Positions 24,691-32,573 of a DNA stretch of 64,000 bases are shown in pieces. The notes beneath the pieces were generated by a model. The model saw only the letters and a program-made list of their open reading frames with translations, searched no databases and was not told the DNA's origin. The position numbers and the translations under genes were made by a program. The first letter of the stretch is position 1, and the number at the start of each line of letters is the position of its first letter. Source of the DNA: a virus; the IMG/VR virus record IMGVR_UViG_3300017786_003484, positions 124,001 to 188,000 of that record; one strand, 5' to 3'.

Positions 24691-25317
24691 ATGGCACTTG
24701 TACCTATGGTAGTAGAAAAGACCTCTGAAGGAGAAAGAGCATACGATATCTATAGTCGTTTGCTTAAAGAAAGAATTGTTATGGTTGAAGGAGTAGTAAA
24801 CGATAACATGGCTAATTTAATTGTTGCACAATTACTTTACCTTGAGGCAGAAAACGATAACGATATTACAATGTTTGTTAACAGTCCAGGCGGATCAGTT
24901 ACTGCTGGCTTAGCAATTTATGATACTATGCAATTTATTGGTTGTGATGTTGCAACTTATGCTATGGGCCAAGCATGTTCTATGGGATCAGTATTAGCAA
25001 TGGCAGGTGCAAATGGAAAGAGATATGTATTGCCTAGCTGTCGTACAATGATTCATAGAGTTAGTTCTGGAACACACGGAACAAGCGGAAGTGTTCATGT
25101 ACAAGAATTACAGTTTGAAGATGCTATTCGTAGTATGGAAGAATCTAAAAAACTTAACGAACGTTTAACTCAACTATATGTTACCCACAATACAAAAGGT
25201 AAGACATATGATCAGATGTTTGAAACTATGAAGTTTGATACTTTTCTTGACGCCGCCGCAACTGTTGAATTTGGACTTGCAGATAAAGTTATTGCAAACA
25301 GGGCTGATGTAAAATGA
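24691..25317 (+). CDS. clpP: ATP-dependent Clp protease proteolytic subunit
   Basis: 208 aa, the usual length. The catalytic triad is complete: Ser97 in GQACSMGSV, His122 in MIHRVSSG, Asp183 in [27 protein letters not shown] is the conserved handle region. ClpP forms a double-heptamer chamber that degrades proteins delivered by ClpX or ClpA in the cytoplasm. ClpX (52844) and ClpS (55090) are encoded elsewhere in the window. It is translationally coupled (ATGA) to the second PP-loop cassette. It may have its own start within a longer operon from 23396. Very confident family call. Confidence 0.96.
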   Translation: MALVPMVVEKTSEGERAYDIYSRLLKERIVMVEGVVNDNMANLIVAQLLYLEAENDNDITMFVNSPGGSVTAGLAIYDTMQFIGCDVATYAMGQACSMGSVLAMAGANGKRYVLPSCRTMIHRVSSGTHGTSGSVHVQELQFEDAIRSMEESKKLNERLTQLYVTHNTKGKTYDQMFETMKFDTFLDAAATVEFGLADKVIANRADVK

Positions 25318-26048
25318 GTATAATGACTGAACAAGGTTTAAAGGAACTAGTCGCTAAACAAGATACTTTAGGTAGAGTTCCTTTTGATGGTAGTAGATTT
25401 TATTCAGCAGATGCAAACTACCTTATATATTCTGTTGGAGTAGACAGATTTATATTATCTGATAGACTTGATCTATGGACTACATTAGAAACTGCTAAGA
25501 TACTTTCTTCAAAGATTCCATTAACTTTAATTGCACTCACAAACTGTAGTAAAGATATTAACAACGAAAATTGTTTGTTTTATACAGTATCTGAGAAAAC
25601 TGGTTGGAAGATGTCTGAGAATGCATGTCCAGAATTAGGTGCAGTATCAGGCGAGGATGCAGTAGAAGAGGCTGGCATTGCTTTAGACTTTAAAGATCCT
25701 ATTAGTGCTAATTGGTTAGTTAACTTACAAAACTATGCATTCTTTTGCCAGAGGATATTACATGCAATTAGAATTGCTGATGCTGAAACCAATTCAGACG
25801 ATGCAGTATTTTTCAAAGAGTTACTAGATCACGGAATTGCGGCAGTATTACAATCAAGAGCTGATCATACAAGAACTCCGCAAGGAGCATTACTTTGGAC
25901 TAAAAGGGTACTATATACTTCAAAGAATATTGACGAAGCAATCAGTGGTATTAATAAGATATGGGATAGCAGGGTACTTAGAGATAAAGATATAAGAGAT
26001 AGATTTTTTGAGTATTCAGGATTACCTTTTAATCCTGGAGACAATTAA
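25314..26048 (+). CDS. PP-loop partner protein, cassette copy 2
   Basis: 244 aa. Homologue of the protein at 12790-13590: [51 protein letters not shown] and GLPFNPGD line up with the copy-1 regions; the middle diverges. No named family. It overlaps clpP by four bases at its start and is followed one base after its stop by the copy-2 PP-loop ATPase, so gene order partner-then-ATPase is kept in both copies. Likely a subunit or carrier for the ATPase. Confidence 0.6.
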   Translation: MSIMTEQGLKELVAKQDTLGRVPFDGSRFYSADANYLIYSVGVDRFILSDRLDLWTTLETAKILSSKIPLTLIALTNCSKDINNENCLFYTVSEKTGWKMSENACPELGAVSGEDAVEEAGIALDFKDPISANWLVNLQNYAFFCQRILHAIRIADAETNSDDAVFFKELLDHGIAAVLQSRADHTRTPQGALLWTKRVLYTSKNIDEAISGINKIWDSRVLRDKDIRDRFFEYSGLPFNPGDN

Positions 26049-26049
26049 T

Positions 26050-27474
26050 ATGTCTGAAAATTTTACCCATGATACTTTTAGTACTGAGCAATATTATTAT
26101 GATGAACAGGCAAGAAAACATCCTACAACGGTAGCAGTTAAGTCTAAACTACCAAAAGCAAAAGTAACATCTTCTGGCTTAAAAGTAGGAGATAGTTTAT
26201 TTCATCATGGTATAACATGGAATGTAAGAACAGAAGAAATATACACTCCAATATATAATGATTTGCCATTAGCAGGAAAATATCATGTTGACTTCGCAAA
26301 GCAGTTTACATATAATAGATTTTCTCCTAGGCACGGTCATTGGGCTCAACCTTATCCTGTAATTCCTTTACCAGAATTAGCTATGCCGTCTTTTGATCCT
26401 AATCACAATAAAACATGGACAGAATGTACAGATGAAAGAGCTCAATGGGTTAAGGCTTTATTAGAAAAAGAGTCCAATCGTAAAATTGCATTATACTATT
26501 CAGGTGGAATTGATAGTTTGGTTGTTCTTATTGCATTACTAAAAGCATTAGATACGAAAGAACTCCGTTCACGTTTAACTATTTGTTGCAGTATGGAAAG
26601 TGTAATTGAATATCCTGTTTTCTTTGAAAAAGAAGTGCTTGGAAAATTTAAGATTATAGATCTTAAAATGGGTACTGTTCGTTTTAATAATTTAATCAAT
26701 GAAGGATATACAGTTATTACAGCCGACTTAGGTGATGCTATGTTTGGAACTGAAGTGTCTACACAATTTTATTATACTTTTAGGAACCATGCTGAACGTT
26801 TAGGTTTTCAAGGAAGAAAAATGGTATCTGATTTACTTGAAGATATAGGTAAACCAGATGCACACTATTCTGTTTATAAAGATGTTTTAATTGCATATTT
26901 AGAAACTCCAAATGTTTATTCTATGCCAACTAAAAGTAGAGAGAATATATTAACACCAGGCTTTGGAGAATGGTATTATAATAAACTAGACAAATTAGCA
27001 CAGACATCTGATTATACGGTTCATAGTTTACATGATTTCTTTTGGCAGATTATTTTTAATGTTAAATGGATGCATTGCTCATGTCGTTGTTTTATGTTCT
27101 TTGGTGACCATACTAATAACAAACCATTGTTTCAACATAAACGGTATATAAACTGGTTTCAGTCTGATGATTATCAACGTTGGTCTATGGTTAATAACAA
27201 TACAGGACAAAAGATTAAAGGTGTAACTGCTTCTACATATAAGTGGGCGGCCAGAGAATACATATACGATTATACAAAAGATGAATGGGCATTATATTTT
27301 AAACTTAAGATTGCATCTTTTCAAAAGATTGCTCCTGTTCACAGTTATCCACATGCTATGGACATTATAGATAGATTTGCTTTAAACACAGATTATACTG
27401 TAGTTCGTCATAGCGATCCTGGAGTGATTGATTATATACATCATCACCTTTTTAACTACAATGACTTACTCTAA
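26050..27474 (+). CDS. PP-loop ATPase, asparagine-synthetase-like, cassette copy 2
   Basis: 474 aa from the ATG at 26050; a TTG at 26008 would overlap the partner gene. IALYYSGGIDSLVVLIAL (SGGIDS about residues 151-156) is the PP-loop; ADLGDAMFGTE matches the position of GExxDELFG but has lost the Glu. Shared with copy 1: YHVDFAKQFTYNRFS before the loop, HDFFWQIIFNVKW, YQRWSMVNNNTGQKI, YKWAAREYIYDYTKDEW after it. No glutaminase domain. Probably a carboxyl-adenylating ligase of unknown substrate. Confidence 0.72.
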   Translation: MSENFTHDTFSTEQYYYDEQARKHPTTVAVKSKLPKAKVTSSGLKVGDSLFHHGITWNVRTEEIYTPIYNDLPLAGKYHVDFAKQFTYNRFSPRHGHWAQPYPVIPLPELAMPSFDPNHNKTWTECTDERAQWVKALLEKESNRKIALYYSGGIDSLVVLIALLKALDTKELRSRLTICCSMESVIEYPVFFEKEVLGKFKIIDLKMGTVRFNNLINEGYTVITADLGDAMFGTEVSTQFYYTFRNHAERLGFQGRKMVSDLLEDIGKPDAHYSVYKDVLIAYLETPNVYSMPTKSRENILTPGFGEWYYNKLDKLAQTSDYTVHSLHDFFWQIIFNVKWMHCSCRCFMFFGDHTNNKPLFQHKRYINWFQSDDYQRWSMVNNNTGQKIKGVTASTYKWAAREYIYDYTKDEWALYFKLKIASFQKIAPVHSYPHAMDIIDRFALNTDYTVVRHSDPGVIDYIHHHLFNYNDLL

Positions 27475-27793
27475 ACTTACAATATGTATAGCAGATTATA
27501 ATATACAAACTTTGATGGATGCATATAGCGTCAAAGATCTAAAAGGCTATAAAGAAATTGATATTGCTGATGAGGATTTTGCTCCTATACCCACATCACT
27601 TAGTATGATACAATATCTAGCAGATTCAACACTAGCAAATATATCTGCAACAACCAAAGGACAAGACCGAGGATCTAGGTTCTGGGAGGAATTAGCCTTT
27701 GTTCCTAAATTGGTAGTTGAATTTGAAACTAATACTAGATCATTCCGCACATTTAAGCAATTTAATGGTACTTTTTTATTAAAAAACGGTTGA
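27461..27793 (+). CDS. Small protein, unknown function
   Basis: 110 aa from the ATG at 27461, overlapping the PP-loop gene by 14 bases. Begins TYSKLTICIADYNIQTLMDAYSVKDL, then PIPTSLSMIQYLADSTLANIS, and ends with strands KLVVEFETN...FNGTFLLKNG. No family recognised. Its stop codon TGA lies inside the -35 box of the next promoter. Confidence 0.5.
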   Translation: MTYSKLTICIADYNIQTLMDAYSVKDLKGYKEIDIADEDFAPIPTSLSMIQYLADSTLANISATTKGQDRGSRFWEELAFVPKLVVEFETNTRSFRTFKQFNGTFLLKNG

Positions 27794-27818
27794 CCTTTCG
27801 GATAGAAGGTGTTATACT
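27790..27818 (+). promoter_or_regulatory. Sigma70-type promoter overlapping upstream stop codon
   Basis: TTGACC (27790-27795), 17-nt spacer, TATACT (27813-27818). The TGA stop of the gene ending at 27793 is part of the -35 box. Drives 27849-28821. Confidence 0.75.
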
Positions 27819-27848
27819 GTAAAGACAATAAGGAATTAGGAGTAGGGT

Positions 27849-28151
27849 TTGACAGGCGAGATTATTAATATGCCTCTTCATATTATGAGGCCTAAATTAG
27901 ATTTTTCAAAAACTAGTTTAACAGTCGAGACACAAGCAGGTCTGTCTCGTTATATTCTCGATCATAAAGAGCCGGGCGGATACCTAAGAGCAGTATTAGA
28001 AAACGATCTAATGACAGCAATACAAACTGCTGATCCACAAAACTTAAAGCAATTAAAAAACCTATGTAAATGGATATTTAATAATGCTCCAGGAGATAGT
28101 TGGGGAGATCAATTTACAGTTGATAATTGGATATATGGTGAGGAACTTTAA
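27849..28151 (+). CDS. Small protein, unknown function
   Basis: 100 aa from a TTG six bases after AGGAG; an ATG at 27870 is the alternative. After a Pro-rich start (MPLHIMRPKLDFSKT) it is helical and acidic/basic mixed: AGLSRYILDHKEPGGYLRAVLENDL, LKQLKNLCKWIFNNAPGDSWG. The pattern 'RYxxxxxxPGxFLxAVLxNDL' resembles small phage proteins of unknown role that act near replication genes. First gene of an operon with an HD hydrolase. Confidence 0.5.
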   Translation: MTGEIINMPLHIMRPKLDFSKTSLTVETQAGLSRYILDHKEPGGYLRAVLENDLMTAIQTADPQNLKQLKNLCKWIFNNAPGDSWGDQFTVDNWIYGEEL

Positions 28152-28648
28152 TGAATTTGGTTGAGAAAGCAAAACTATTTGCAACAAAAGAACACGAAGG
28201 ACAAGTTCGCAAATACACTGGCGAGCCCTATATCATTCATCCAATTGAAGTTTCTGAGATTGTAGAAAGGTATAACGGCTCCAGAGAAATGATTGCGGCC
28301 GCCCTATTACATGATGTTGTTGAAGATACAGATGTTACTATTGAAGAAATTCGTAATGAGTTTGGTAACTCGGTTGCAATGTTAGTTGATGACTTAACAG
28401 ATGTTAGTAAAAAAGAAGACGGTAACAGAGCAGTAAGAAAAGCTATGGATCGAGAGCATACTGCAAAAGCAAGTGCCGCCGCAATGGTTGTTAAGGCCGC
28501 TGATATGATTAGCAATGGAAAGGATATTAAAGTAAATGATCCTCATTTTGCTAAAGTATATCTTAAAGAGATGAAAGCATTACTTGATGTAATGTTTAAG
28601 ATTAAAGAGATGGAAATTTATAAAGAAGCAAAAGGAGTAGTTGAATGA
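28151..28648 (+). CDS. HD-domain hydrolase related to (p)ppGpp hydrolases (MESH1/RelA-SpoT N-domain)
   Basis: 165 aa, a lone hydrolase domain. HEGQVRKYTGEPYIIHPIEV (His15, His30) and AAALLHDVVEDT (HDVVED, residues 54-59) are the metal- and nucleotide-binding motifs of RelA/SpoT HD domains, followed by FGNSVAMLVDDLTDVSK and a last Asp region KAADMISN. No synthetase domain is present. In the host cytoplasm it could degrade (p)ppGpp and so blunt the stringent response; substrate not proven. ATG overlaps the upstream stop. Confidence 0.82.
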   Translation: MNLVEKAKLFATKEHEGQVRKYTGEPYIIHPIEVSEIVERYNGSREMIAAALLHDVVEDTDVTIEEIRNEFGNSVAMLVDDLTDVSKKEDGNRAVRKAMDREHTAKASAAAMVVKAADMISNGKDIKVNDPHFAKVYLKEMKALLDVMFKIKEMEIYKEAKGVVE

Positions 28649-28821
28649 ACGATATTTTAAATGATGTTTCAGATTTAGAAGGTGCAGTAGATTGTCTTAA
28701 AAAGCTAGACCATACTCCTGATGTTATAAATGCTATTATAAAAATAGATGATATTATTGAACGTAAAAAAACAGAATTTAATGATTATGAAAAATATATC
28801 GAGTCGTCATTTTCTGGTTGA
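28645..28821 (+). CDS. 58-aa acidic small protein
   Basis: ATG overlaps the stop of the HD gene (ATGA). Product MNDILNDVSDLEGAVDCLKK..., ending in YIESSFSG: a helical, Asp/Glu-rich protein, probably an all-alpha adaptor or inhibitor-sized protein; no family recognised. The stop codon TGA lies inside the -35 box of the following promoter, as for two other small genes here. Confidence 0.5.
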   Translation: MNDILNDVSDLEGAVDCLKKLDHTPDVINAIIKIDDIIERKKTEFNDYEKYIESSFSG

Positions 28822-28846
28822 CATTTCGGATAGCAGATGCTATACT
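28818..28846 (+). promoter_or_regulatory. Sigma70-type promoter overlapping upstream stop codon
   Basis: TTGACA (28818-28823), 17-nt spacer, TATACT (28841-28846). TGA of the small gene ending at 28821 is embedded in the -35 box. Drives the SWIM-domain gene at 28873. Confidence 0.78.
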
Positions 28847-28872
28847 ATAAAAATAATAAAGGATTGGACAGT

Positions 28873-29673
28873 ATGGAAATATCAGACTTAAAAGAAGGCA
28901 GAACAGTTGAACTTAAAGTAAAGAATGTTATGTATCCTTACAGGGATCGGTATTCTGTGAATATGATTATTCCTGAGTTTAACTATTACACAGGTCAAGT
29001 TGTATATGAAAAATGGTATAAGCCTACTCAGGTCGGACTTACAACCGGAGAAGCATGGTTTAAGGTTCGTAGGATTGACATGCACCGTATTGTTGAAATT
29101 AATGGTGTAGAAATTGAACCTGTACCTGAGGAGATTCCAACTACTGCTAAAGTCTTTACTGTTTTAGGATCCAAAGGAGAAGAGTACGAAGTTACTTTTG
29201 ACGGACCTAACTCAAAGTGTACTTGCAAAGGTTTTCAGTTTAGAGGAACTTGCAAACACATTGCACAACAATTCAGCACCGTCCCTGACGTTGCTATTAA
29301 ACCTAATTTTACTGCAAGAGCAGTTGAATCCGAGCAGGCGGAACCTGTTATTGAAGAAGTAAAGGAAGAAAATATGTCTGAGAAACTTTTCACTGTCACT
29401 GGTTTTAGTACTAAAGACGGTAAGATTAAAGCACGTTTCGCAACTGATATGACTCGTATTAAGACTCTTATTAAAACTGGCCACACAGATATTCAATTGT
29501 ATGATCTATCAAAGCCGGCAACAAAATTAGAAGCTCTTAAATACTTGCATGATAAGAATATCCCTGGTGAAGCTGGTAGTGCGATTGCAAAAGAATATGC
29601 AAAACGTTCTAAAAGAGCCGTTGCTGATCTTGTCAAAGATGGCCCAGCTATCGAACAAGAAGCAGTAGCATAA
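28873..29673 (+). CDS. SWIM zinc-finger protein
   Basis: 266 aa from the ATG at 28873, placed sensibly behind the promoter; an upstream in-frame TTG would lie inside the -10 region. An N-terminal beta-rich part (residues 1-85) is followed by SKCTCKGFQFRGTCKHIAQQF, a SWIM zinc finger (CxC...CxH), and after an acidic linker a C-terminal part LFTVTGFSTKDGKIKARF with a basic helical end (EYAKRSKRAVADL). SWIM domains bind DNA or proteins. No enzymatic motif seen. Followed by a GC-rich hairpin. Confidence 0.7.
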   Translation: MEISDLKEGRTVELKVKNVMYPYRDRYSVNMIIPEFNYYTGQVVYEKWYKPTQVGLTTGEAWFKVRRIDMHRIVEINGVEIEPVPEEIPTTAKVFTVLGSKGEEYEVTFDGPNSKCTCKGFQFRGTCKHIAQQFSTVPDVAIKPNFTARAVESEQAEPVIEEVKEENMSEKLFTVTGFSTKDGKIKARFATDMTRIKTLIKTGHTDIQLYDLSKPATKLEALKYLHDKNIPGEAGSAIAKEYAKRSKRAVADLVKDGPAIEQEAVA

Positions 29674-29685
29674 TTATTTTGCCTA

Positions 29686-29711
29686 GGGGGCAGGCTAGAT
29701 AGAGGCCCCCC
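29686..29711 (+). terminator. GC-rich hairpin after the SWIM gene
   Basis: GGGGGC (29686-29691) pairs with GCCCCC (29705-29710) across a 13-nt loop, standing out in AT-rich sequence. Only a weak T-tract (ATTTCT) follows, so a terminator is plausible but not certain; it may also shield the peroxiredoxin mRNA 5' end. Confidence 0.5.
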
Positions 29712-29737
29712 ATTTCTATACTAAGGAGACAAGAAGT

Positions 29738-30274
29738 ATGATCGTAGGATTTAAACTACCTCACGTTACATTTAAGACCCGTGTTCGTGATGATTCAATT
29801 GAAGGGTCTAATCCATTTCGTTGGGAGGACAAAACTACCGACGATTATTTTAAAGGTAAACGAGTAGTATTGTTTAGCCTTCCTGGAGCATTTACACCAA
29901 CTTGCTCAACGTATCAGTTACCAGGTTTTGAAGAAAACTACAATAAAATTAAAGAGAATGGTATTGACGAAATTTATTGTATGAGTGTTAATGATGCCTT
30001 TGTTATGAATGCTTGGGCAAAAGCACAATGCGTCGAACGTGTAAAAGTTATTCCTGATGGCAGTGGTAACATGACACGTTTTATGGGTATGCTTATTGGT
30101 AAAAATCATTTAGGCTTTGGCAGTCGTAGTTGGCGTTTTATGGCTATTATCAATGATGGCGTTGTTGAGAAATGGTGGCAGGAACCAGGCATTAACAACG
30201 ACGGAGAAGACGAAGATCCGTATGTTGAGTCGACACCTGAAAACTGTCTAGAATATCTGTTAAATAAAGGTTAA
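29738..30274 (+). CDS. Peroxiredoxin (Prx5-like)
   Basis: 178 aa, AAGGAG ribosome site. VVLFSLPGAFTPTCSTYQLPGFEE is the Prx5 active-site loop with the peroxidatic Cys in PTCS; IDEIYCMSVNDAFVMNAW contributes a second Cys, and the C-terminal WRFMAIINDGVVEKWWQEPG is typical of the family. It reduces hydrogen peroxide or alkyl peroxides in the cytoplasm with thiol donors. Encoded singly behind a GC-rich hairpin. Likely protects the infected cell from oxidative damage; family call is strong. Confidence 0.92.
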   Translation: MIVGFKLPHVTFKTRVRDDSIEGSNPFRWEDKTTDDYFKGKRVVLFSLPGAFTPTCSTYQLPGFEENYNKIKENGIDEIYCMSVNDAFVMNAWAKAQCVERVKVIPDGSGNMTRFMGMLIGKNHLGFGSRSWRFMAIINDGVVEKWWQEPGINNDGEDEDPYVESTPENCLEYLLNKG

Positions 30275-30316
30275 CCACAATCTAACAAAGTCGTACTCTA
30301 TAAAAGGAGTAACACT

Positions 30317-30712
30317 ATGAGACCTATATGTTGTAACCATGGATGCGATAAACTAGTATGTTGTAGTATTGGAAAAATCAGCGATCCAAATCCAAGATGG
30401 AGACCGGTCTGCGGACATTGTCAACAGGCAAGTTACGGTAAACGTCCTTATAGAGATGGTGTTACTCCCTTTGTTACTGGAATATGTAGTAACAAGGATG
30501 GTCATCTTGGATTTGTATGCTGGACGAACTTTAAGAAAATGCCTAAAGATTTTAAAGGTAGAACTCAAATAGATCATGTCGACGGCGATCATAGTAATAA
30601 TGTTTTAGAAAATTTAGACGAATTATGCACTTCTTGCCATCAATATAAAGGTCAAAGAAATGGTGATCACAATGGTTGGAGAAACGGAAATCGACGAATG
30701 CTAGTGGAATAG
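30317..30712 (+). CDS. HNH endonuclease-like, cysteine-rich protein
   Basis: 131 aa, AAAGGAG ribosome site. The N-terminus has a Cys cluster (CCNHGCDKLVCC, later CGHCQQ, ICSNKDGHLGFVC) and the C-terminal half has the HNH core: QIDHVDGDHSNNVLENLDELCTSCHQYKG with His-Asn-His and a CxxC zinc pair, then NHNGW-type residues. It probably cleaves DNA as a homing or packaging-type nuclease. Its stop is followed two bases later by the glycosyltransferase-like gene. Confidence 0.82.
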   Translation: MRPICCNHGCDKLVCCSIGKISDPNPRWRPVCGHCQQASYGKRPYRDGVTPFVTGICSNKDGHLGFVCWTNFKKMPKDFKGRTQIDHVDGDHSNNVLENLDELCTSCHQYKGQRNGDHNGWRNGNRRMLVE

Positions 30713-30714
30713 AT

Positions 30715-31956
30715 ATGCTAGTATTTGCCTTTGATAAAGAATTCCCACAGAACCACATTCAACGTCGCGACGGGCCGGATCAGAATGGAGTTATGCATCA
30801 TCCTGATCAGTTACAAGCAAAAGGAAATGGTGCATTTCTACGTTGGTTAGATAGCCTTATAGAATATGAAATATCTGACAGTTATTCTTTTGACGATAAT
30901 CCTATAGCCTTATATACTATCTGGGCAGGCAGAGGTCAGACATTCTTTGAAAAACTTAATATAATATCTGACCATCTTCGTAACTCCTCAATAGTTAGAC
31001 ATAAGAATTTTAAAATATGGATTGACTTCTCAACTGAAGGTTGGGTTATAGGTAGAGAATTCCATGATTGGGTTGTTGCAAATGATCTGCAAGGTAGAGT
31101 ATTATATACAAGTGGTCAATTTGACCAGAAACGTATGTACGAAGCAGATATCTATCCAGAACAAACTGTAATGGATTTTATTCCTACTTCTATGTGGAGA
31201 AAGTTAATTCCACCTAATGAGGTCAAGCATCTGTCTGGACAAGAATTACTGCAAAGTTTTCCTAGTTACCGTCCTACTCAAAATAGAGTTATGTGTTTTA
31301 ATAGAATAGTCAGGGACCATAGGGTCCAAATAGCACTTGAACTAGAAAATTTAAATATACTAGATAAGATTACGTTTAGTCTAACAGATAAACTAGGTGA
31401 CGAATATGATAGTATAGGCAACCAATACAAAGATTATATTAGCAAAGATGTATTTGATAGATTAAAAGCAAAACTTCCGTTGGTAGTAGACACCGACCAG
31501 TTTGATTATAATTGGATTTATGTTGAGAAAGAACACACCTACAACATATTTAAATCTCATCCTATTAATGTTGTAACAGAAACTATGTATAGGAATGATG
31601 GTAGGTTCTTATCTGAAAAATCATTTAAGCCTATGGCACTTAGACAAATTTTTCTTATTGCTGGCAACAAAGGTACATTAGAACTTCTAAGGCATTATGG
31701 CTTTAAAACTTTTGCACAATGCGGAATAGATGAGAGCTACGATACAGTATTAGATCCAACTAAAAGAATGAAAGCATTAACATTAGAAATACAAAGATTA
31801 GTAAACCTATCTGAACATAAGTTTCAAGACATATTACTAAAAGCAGAAGAAGTAATAGAGCATAATCATATATTAGTATGGGACGATGAACATGTATTAA
31901 AGAATTCCTGGGGAGAATTAGTAAATTATTTGGATCTTTTTAATAAAAAAGGTTGA
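30715..31956 (+). CDS. Glycosyltransferase-like protein (shares C-terminal domain with 38112-39443)
   Basis: 413 aa from the ATG at 30715. No certain family. The C-terminal third FLSEKSFKPMALRQIFLIAGNKGTLELLRHYGFKTFAQCGIDESYD lines up with FLSEKIWKSIRVGHPFVVVGNPGTLTELHNLGFKTFGDWWDESYD in the 38112 protein. 'Ser-Glu-Lys ... hydrophobic PF-x-x-G ... L..LGF.TF....DE.YD' resembles the C-terminal nucleotide-sugar region of GT10-type fucosyltransferases. The N-terminal part (alpha/beta) differs. Acceptor unknown. Its stop TGA overlaps the next promoter. Confidence 0.5.
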   Translation: MLVFAFDKEFPQNHIQRRDGPDQNGVMHHPDQLQAKGNGAFLRWLDSLIEYEISDSYSFDDNPIALYTIWAGRGQTFFEKLNIISDHLRNSSIVRHKNFKIWIDFSTEGWVIGREFHDWVVANDLQGRVLYTSGQFDQKRMYEADIYPEQTVMDFIPTSMWRKLIPPNEVKHLSGQELLQSFPSYRPTQNRVMCFNRIVRDHRVQIALELENLNILDKITFSLTDKLGDEYDSIGNQYKDYISKDVFDRLKAKLPLVVDTDQFDYNWIYVEKEHTYNIFKSHPINVVTETMYRNDGRFLSEKSFKPMALRQIFLIAGNKGTLELLRHYGFKTFAQCGIDESYDTVLDPTKRMKALTLEIQRLVNLSEHKFQDILLKAEEVIEHNHILVWDDEHVLKNSWGELVNYLDLFNKKG

Positions 31957-31981
31957 CTTCTGGTCCTAAATGTCGTATAGT
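31953..31981 (+). promoter_or_regulatory. Sigma70-type promoter overlapping upstream stop codon
   Basis: TTGACT (31953-31958), 17-nt spacer, TATAGT (31976-31981). The TGA stop (31954-31956) lies in the -35 box. Downstream bases up to TTTAGGAGA match the 20401 and 32517 promoters. Confidence 0.75.
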
Positions 31982-32011
31982 ATATACATAATAAGAATTT
32001 AGGAGAAACAT

Positions 32012-32362
32012 ATGTACAAAGGTTACCAAGAAGAATTGTTTAATAGTAATTGGGGTGTTAATTCTGGTTTTAAGAATCTAGCAGATAAACTTAATGAACT
32101 TTTACCATTTGACGGTAAGTGCGAAAATGCTAGAACTACTAGTAAAAAATTAGATAAGTTCAGAAGAGCACAAAATTGTGTATATGATTTGTTCAACAAT
32201 GGTCTTTGTAATAGACGTGGTGAGTTTAGAAGAATGTTTAATGGATATTCTCCTGCTCAAAATCATATGACTGATATGGCATGGCACAATACAGAACAAA
32301 GAGTAGAAGAGATGCTTACTCCAATTATATTAGAAGCCGCTAAAGAACAGGGGATTAAATAA
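32012..32362 (+). CDS. Small phage protein, unknown function
   Basis: 116 aa, TAGGAG ribosome site. Helical; LNELLPFDGKCENARTTSKKLDKFRRAQNCVYDLFNNGLCNRRGEFRRMFNG is a basic patch with Arg/Lys-rich helix and two Cys, which suggests nucleic-acid binding. I have the impression of similar uncharacterised proteins in T4-like marine phages but cannot name a family. Overlaps the next small gene by one base (TAATG). Confidence 0.55.
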   Translation: MYKGYQEELFNSNWGVNSGFKNLADKLNELLPFDGKCENARTTSKKLDKFRRAQNCVYDLFNNGLCNRRGEFRRMFNGYSPAQNHMTDMAWHNTEQRVEEMLTPIILEAAKEQGIK

Positions 32363-32520
32363 TGAAAATAAAAGGTGCAATGACAGTTCTTAAAAAGGAC
32401 TGTGAGTTTTTAGGATTAACATTTGAAGAATTGTGTATCTTTATTGAACGCAATCCTTATGCTATGAAGAATAGTACTATTGATGCATATGCAGTCTATA
32501 AAAAGGAAAATAAAGGTTGA
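32362..32520 (+). CDS. 52-aa small protein
   Basis: ATG overlaps the upstream stop (TAATG). Product MKIKGAMTVLKKDCEFLGLT..., ending YAVYKKENKG: a short helical protein with a Cys, no family recognised. The stop TGA (32518-32520) is inside the -35 box of the DNA ligase promoter, the fourth example of this arrangement. Confidence 0.5.
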   Translation: MKIKGAMTVLKKDCEFLGLTFEELCIFIERNPYAMKNSTIDAYAVYKKENKG

Positions 32521-32545
32521 CTTTTGGTCCTGTTTGTCATATACT
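32517..32545 (+). promoter_or_regulatory. Sigma70-type promoter of DNA ligase, overlapping upstream stop codon
   Basis: TTGACT (32517-32522), 17-nt spacer, TATACT (32540-32545). Nearly identical over about 50 bases to the promoter at 20401. Suggests an early/middle promoter cassette. Confidence 0.8.
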
Positions 32546-32573
32546 GTATATAATAAGAAATTAGGGAGATTGA

